A program made the position numbers and the translations under genes. Below, one piece after another: positions 4,821 through 5,874 of a stretch of DNA of 5,874 bases; within the stretch, counting starts at the first letter, position 1; each line of letters begins with the position of its first letter. Below the pieces are notes generated by a model, which made no database searches, had not been told where the DNA came from, and saw nothing but the letters and a program-made list of their open reading frames with translations. Origin of the DNA: Candidatus Proteinoplasmatales archaeon SG8-5 (GTDB lineage Archaea; Thermoplasmatota; Thermoplasmata; SG8-5); assembly GCA_001595885.1 (NCBI GenBank), contig LSSH01000043.1, positions 1 to 5,874 on the forward strand, given 5' to 3'.

Positions 4821-5345
4821 TCAGGACGATCTGACCACCTCCACCTTGAACTTGTTCTTCATGAATTCGATTCCCTCTTCCTTGGTCACCCTCTGGTTCT
4901 TCGGCAGCTTCCTCTGCCCGATCCTTCTGAGGGCCACCCTGCGTCCTGGCCTGGACAATGTCACGCACATGTCAAGGCCGATGATGCCGATCTCCGGGTC
5001 GTACCTCATGCCCTCGAAATCGGTGTAATCCGAGATGCCGAAACTGAAGTTGCCCTCAGGGTCGAAGGAATAATCCGCGATGCGATTCTCGTTCACCCAG
5101 AAAGCCCGTTTTATGAAATCCTCGGCCTCCTTGCCGCGAAGGGTGACCTTGCAGCCGATGGGCTGGCCCTTCCTGATGCCCAGGTCGCGGTTGGTCGTTG
5201 TCGAAAGTGTCCTGATCGGCTTTCGGTTGGTGAGCATCTCCAGGACCCTCTCGGCCTTCGTCAGGTTCTCGCCAGACTCGCCGACCCCGATGTTGACCAC
5301 CGTCTTCTGGACCCGGATGATGCGCATCTTGCCGCCCTTCGTCAT
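4821..5345 (-). CDS. rpl5: Large-subunit ribosomal protein L5 (uL5)
   Basis: Binds 5S rRNA with L18 in the central protuberance and contacts the P-site tRNA region. The 174-residue product has the archaeal L5 pattern: VVNIGVGESGENLTKAERVL, the LTNRKPIRTLSTTTNRDLGI block, RKGQPIGCKVTLRGKEAEDF, NFSFGISDYTDFEGMRYDPE and IGIIGLDMCVTLSRPGRRVA. Length is normal. The ATG at 5345 overlaps the S4e stop as ATGA and has GGAGGTG at 5354-5360, 8 bases upstream. That makes it better supported than the internal Met7 (MRIIRVQK), where I see only a weak site. Identification is secure. Confidence 0.97.
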   Translation of the reverse strand: MTKGGKMRIIRVQKTVVNIGVGESGENLTKAERVLEMLTNRKPIRTLSTTTNRDLGIRKGQPIGCKVTLRGKEAEDFIKRAFWVNENRIADYSFDPEGNFSFGISDYTDFEGMRYDPEIGIIGLDMCVTLSRPGRRVALRRIGQRKLPKNQRVTKEEGIEFMKNKFKVEVVRSS

Positions 5346-5874
5346 TGTATGTCCACCTCCGGCAGCGATATCTGGGCGACGTCCGTGCCGACCATGAACA
5401 CGTAATCCTTGATGGTGGAGAAGCCGTCCTCGAAGATCACGATGTTCGGCTTGGGACTGCGGGTGACCTCTATCTCCTGCACGGTGCCCAGCTGTCCGAT
5501 GTGCGAGCCGCCTATCAGATAAGCCTTGTTGCCCTCCTTAAGTTCGAAGGCCCCCAGGACCTTCTGCTCGGGTATGGCTATCTTGAGGGTATCCCCGGTC
5601 TTTCTGGCATCCTTCTTGAGGAGCAGGTTGCGGCCGTCATGGAGGTTGAGCTGTGTCACGCCTCCCTTCACGACCGTCTTGTTCTCTATCCTGACGAGCT
5701 TCCACTTTGCCTCTTCCTTGCTGATGCGCATGAGCCTGAACTTGCCCCTGCGGTCCATGAGCACCCTGAAGTGCTCCTTCGTCTCCGGGATCGATATCAC
5801 GTCGAACAGGCCCACCGGCAGCTTGTAGTCCCTGGCGGGTTTGCCGTCCACATAGATCTTGCGGGCGCCGATGA
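5342..5874 (-). CDS. rps4e: Small-subunit ribosomal protein S4e (eS4), 5' end cut by window
   Basis: Archaeal/eukaryotic-specific protein of the small subunit. The open frame runs to the right edge with no stop, reading IGARKIYVDGKPARDYKLPV onward, so about 177 codons are seen of a family usually 235-245 residues long. The GTG at 5851 (the V of YVDGK) is internal and not the start. VDGKPARDYKLPVGLFDVIS is the end of the S4-like RNA-binding region and the start of the central S4e domain. GNKAYLIGGSHIGQLGTVQE near the C-terminus is the KOW motif. The protein ends PEVDIQ, and its stop overlaps the L5 start. Upstream, outside the window, L24 and L14 are expected from the standard archaeal order. 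Confidence 0.96.
   Translation of the reverse strand, partial: IGARKIYVDGKPARDYKLPVGLFDVISIPETKEHFRVLMDRRGKFRLMRISKEEAKWKLVRIENKTVVKGGVTQLNLHDGRNLLLKKDARKTGDTLKIAIPEQKVLGAFELKEGNKAYLIGGSHIGQLGTVQEIEVTRSPKPNIVIFEDGFSTIKDYVFMVGTDVAQISLPEVDIQ
5354..5360 (-). promoter_or_regulatory. Shine-Dalgarno site of L5
   Basis: GGAGGTG on the minus strand, inside the end of S4e and 8 bases before the ATG at 5345. It favours this start over the internal methionine at residue 7. Confidence 0.75.

Noticed and set aside
5849..5851. GTG at 5851 as the start of S4e
   Set aside because: The frame stays open to the window edge, and the upstream residues (IGARKIY) continue the S4e family pattern.

Overview
The window is a stretch of an archaeal ribosomal protein operon, the spc part of the S10-spc cluster, read entirely from the minus strand. 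Transcription enters at the right edge and leaves at the left edge. The order is S4e (5' end missing), L5, S14, S8, L6, L32e, L19e, L18, S5 and L30 (3' end missing). S4e, L32e, L19e and L30 at these positions, with a short zinc-type S14, mark the genome as archaeal. The GC-rich coding sequence, a strong Shine-Dalgarno site before nearly every gene and long Lys/Glu/Pro-rich tails fit a euryarchaeal lineage such as Thermoplasmatota. That placement is an inference and was not tested by a tree.

Layout, right to left: S4e overlaps L5 by ATGA. After a 25-base gap comes S14, a 48-residue zinc-ribbon gene, then S8 (11-base gap) and L6 (9-base gap). Next is the only sizeable gap, 72 bases between L6 and L32e. 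It holds a perfect 9-bp inverted repeat and is spanned by a possible 27-codon reading frame coupled to both neighbours. L32e, L19e, L18, S5 and L30 then follow with gaps of one base or overlaps of one to four bases, so translational coupling is likely along the whole block.

The globular cores are all ordinary and intact. The unusual part is that three proteins carry long low-complexity charged tails. L32e has about 155 extra N-terminal residues with seven copies of an 11-residue TPKK-type repeat, followed by an acidic stretch ending in twelve glutamates. L19e has about 80 extra C-terminal residues. S5 has about 180 extra C-terminal residues with an internal 16-residue repeat. No mobile element, CRISPR array, tRNA or rRNA gene was seen, and no convincing plus-strand gene. 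The long plus-strand open frames are antisense shadows of the Lys/Glu/Pro-rich tails.

The products are all ribosomal: S4e, S5, S8 and S14 in the small subunit, and L5, L6, L18, L19e, L30 and L32e in the large subunit. L5 and L18 bind 5S rRNA in the central protuberance. I found no new biochemical system here. The features most worth following up are the tails and the L6-L32e junction.
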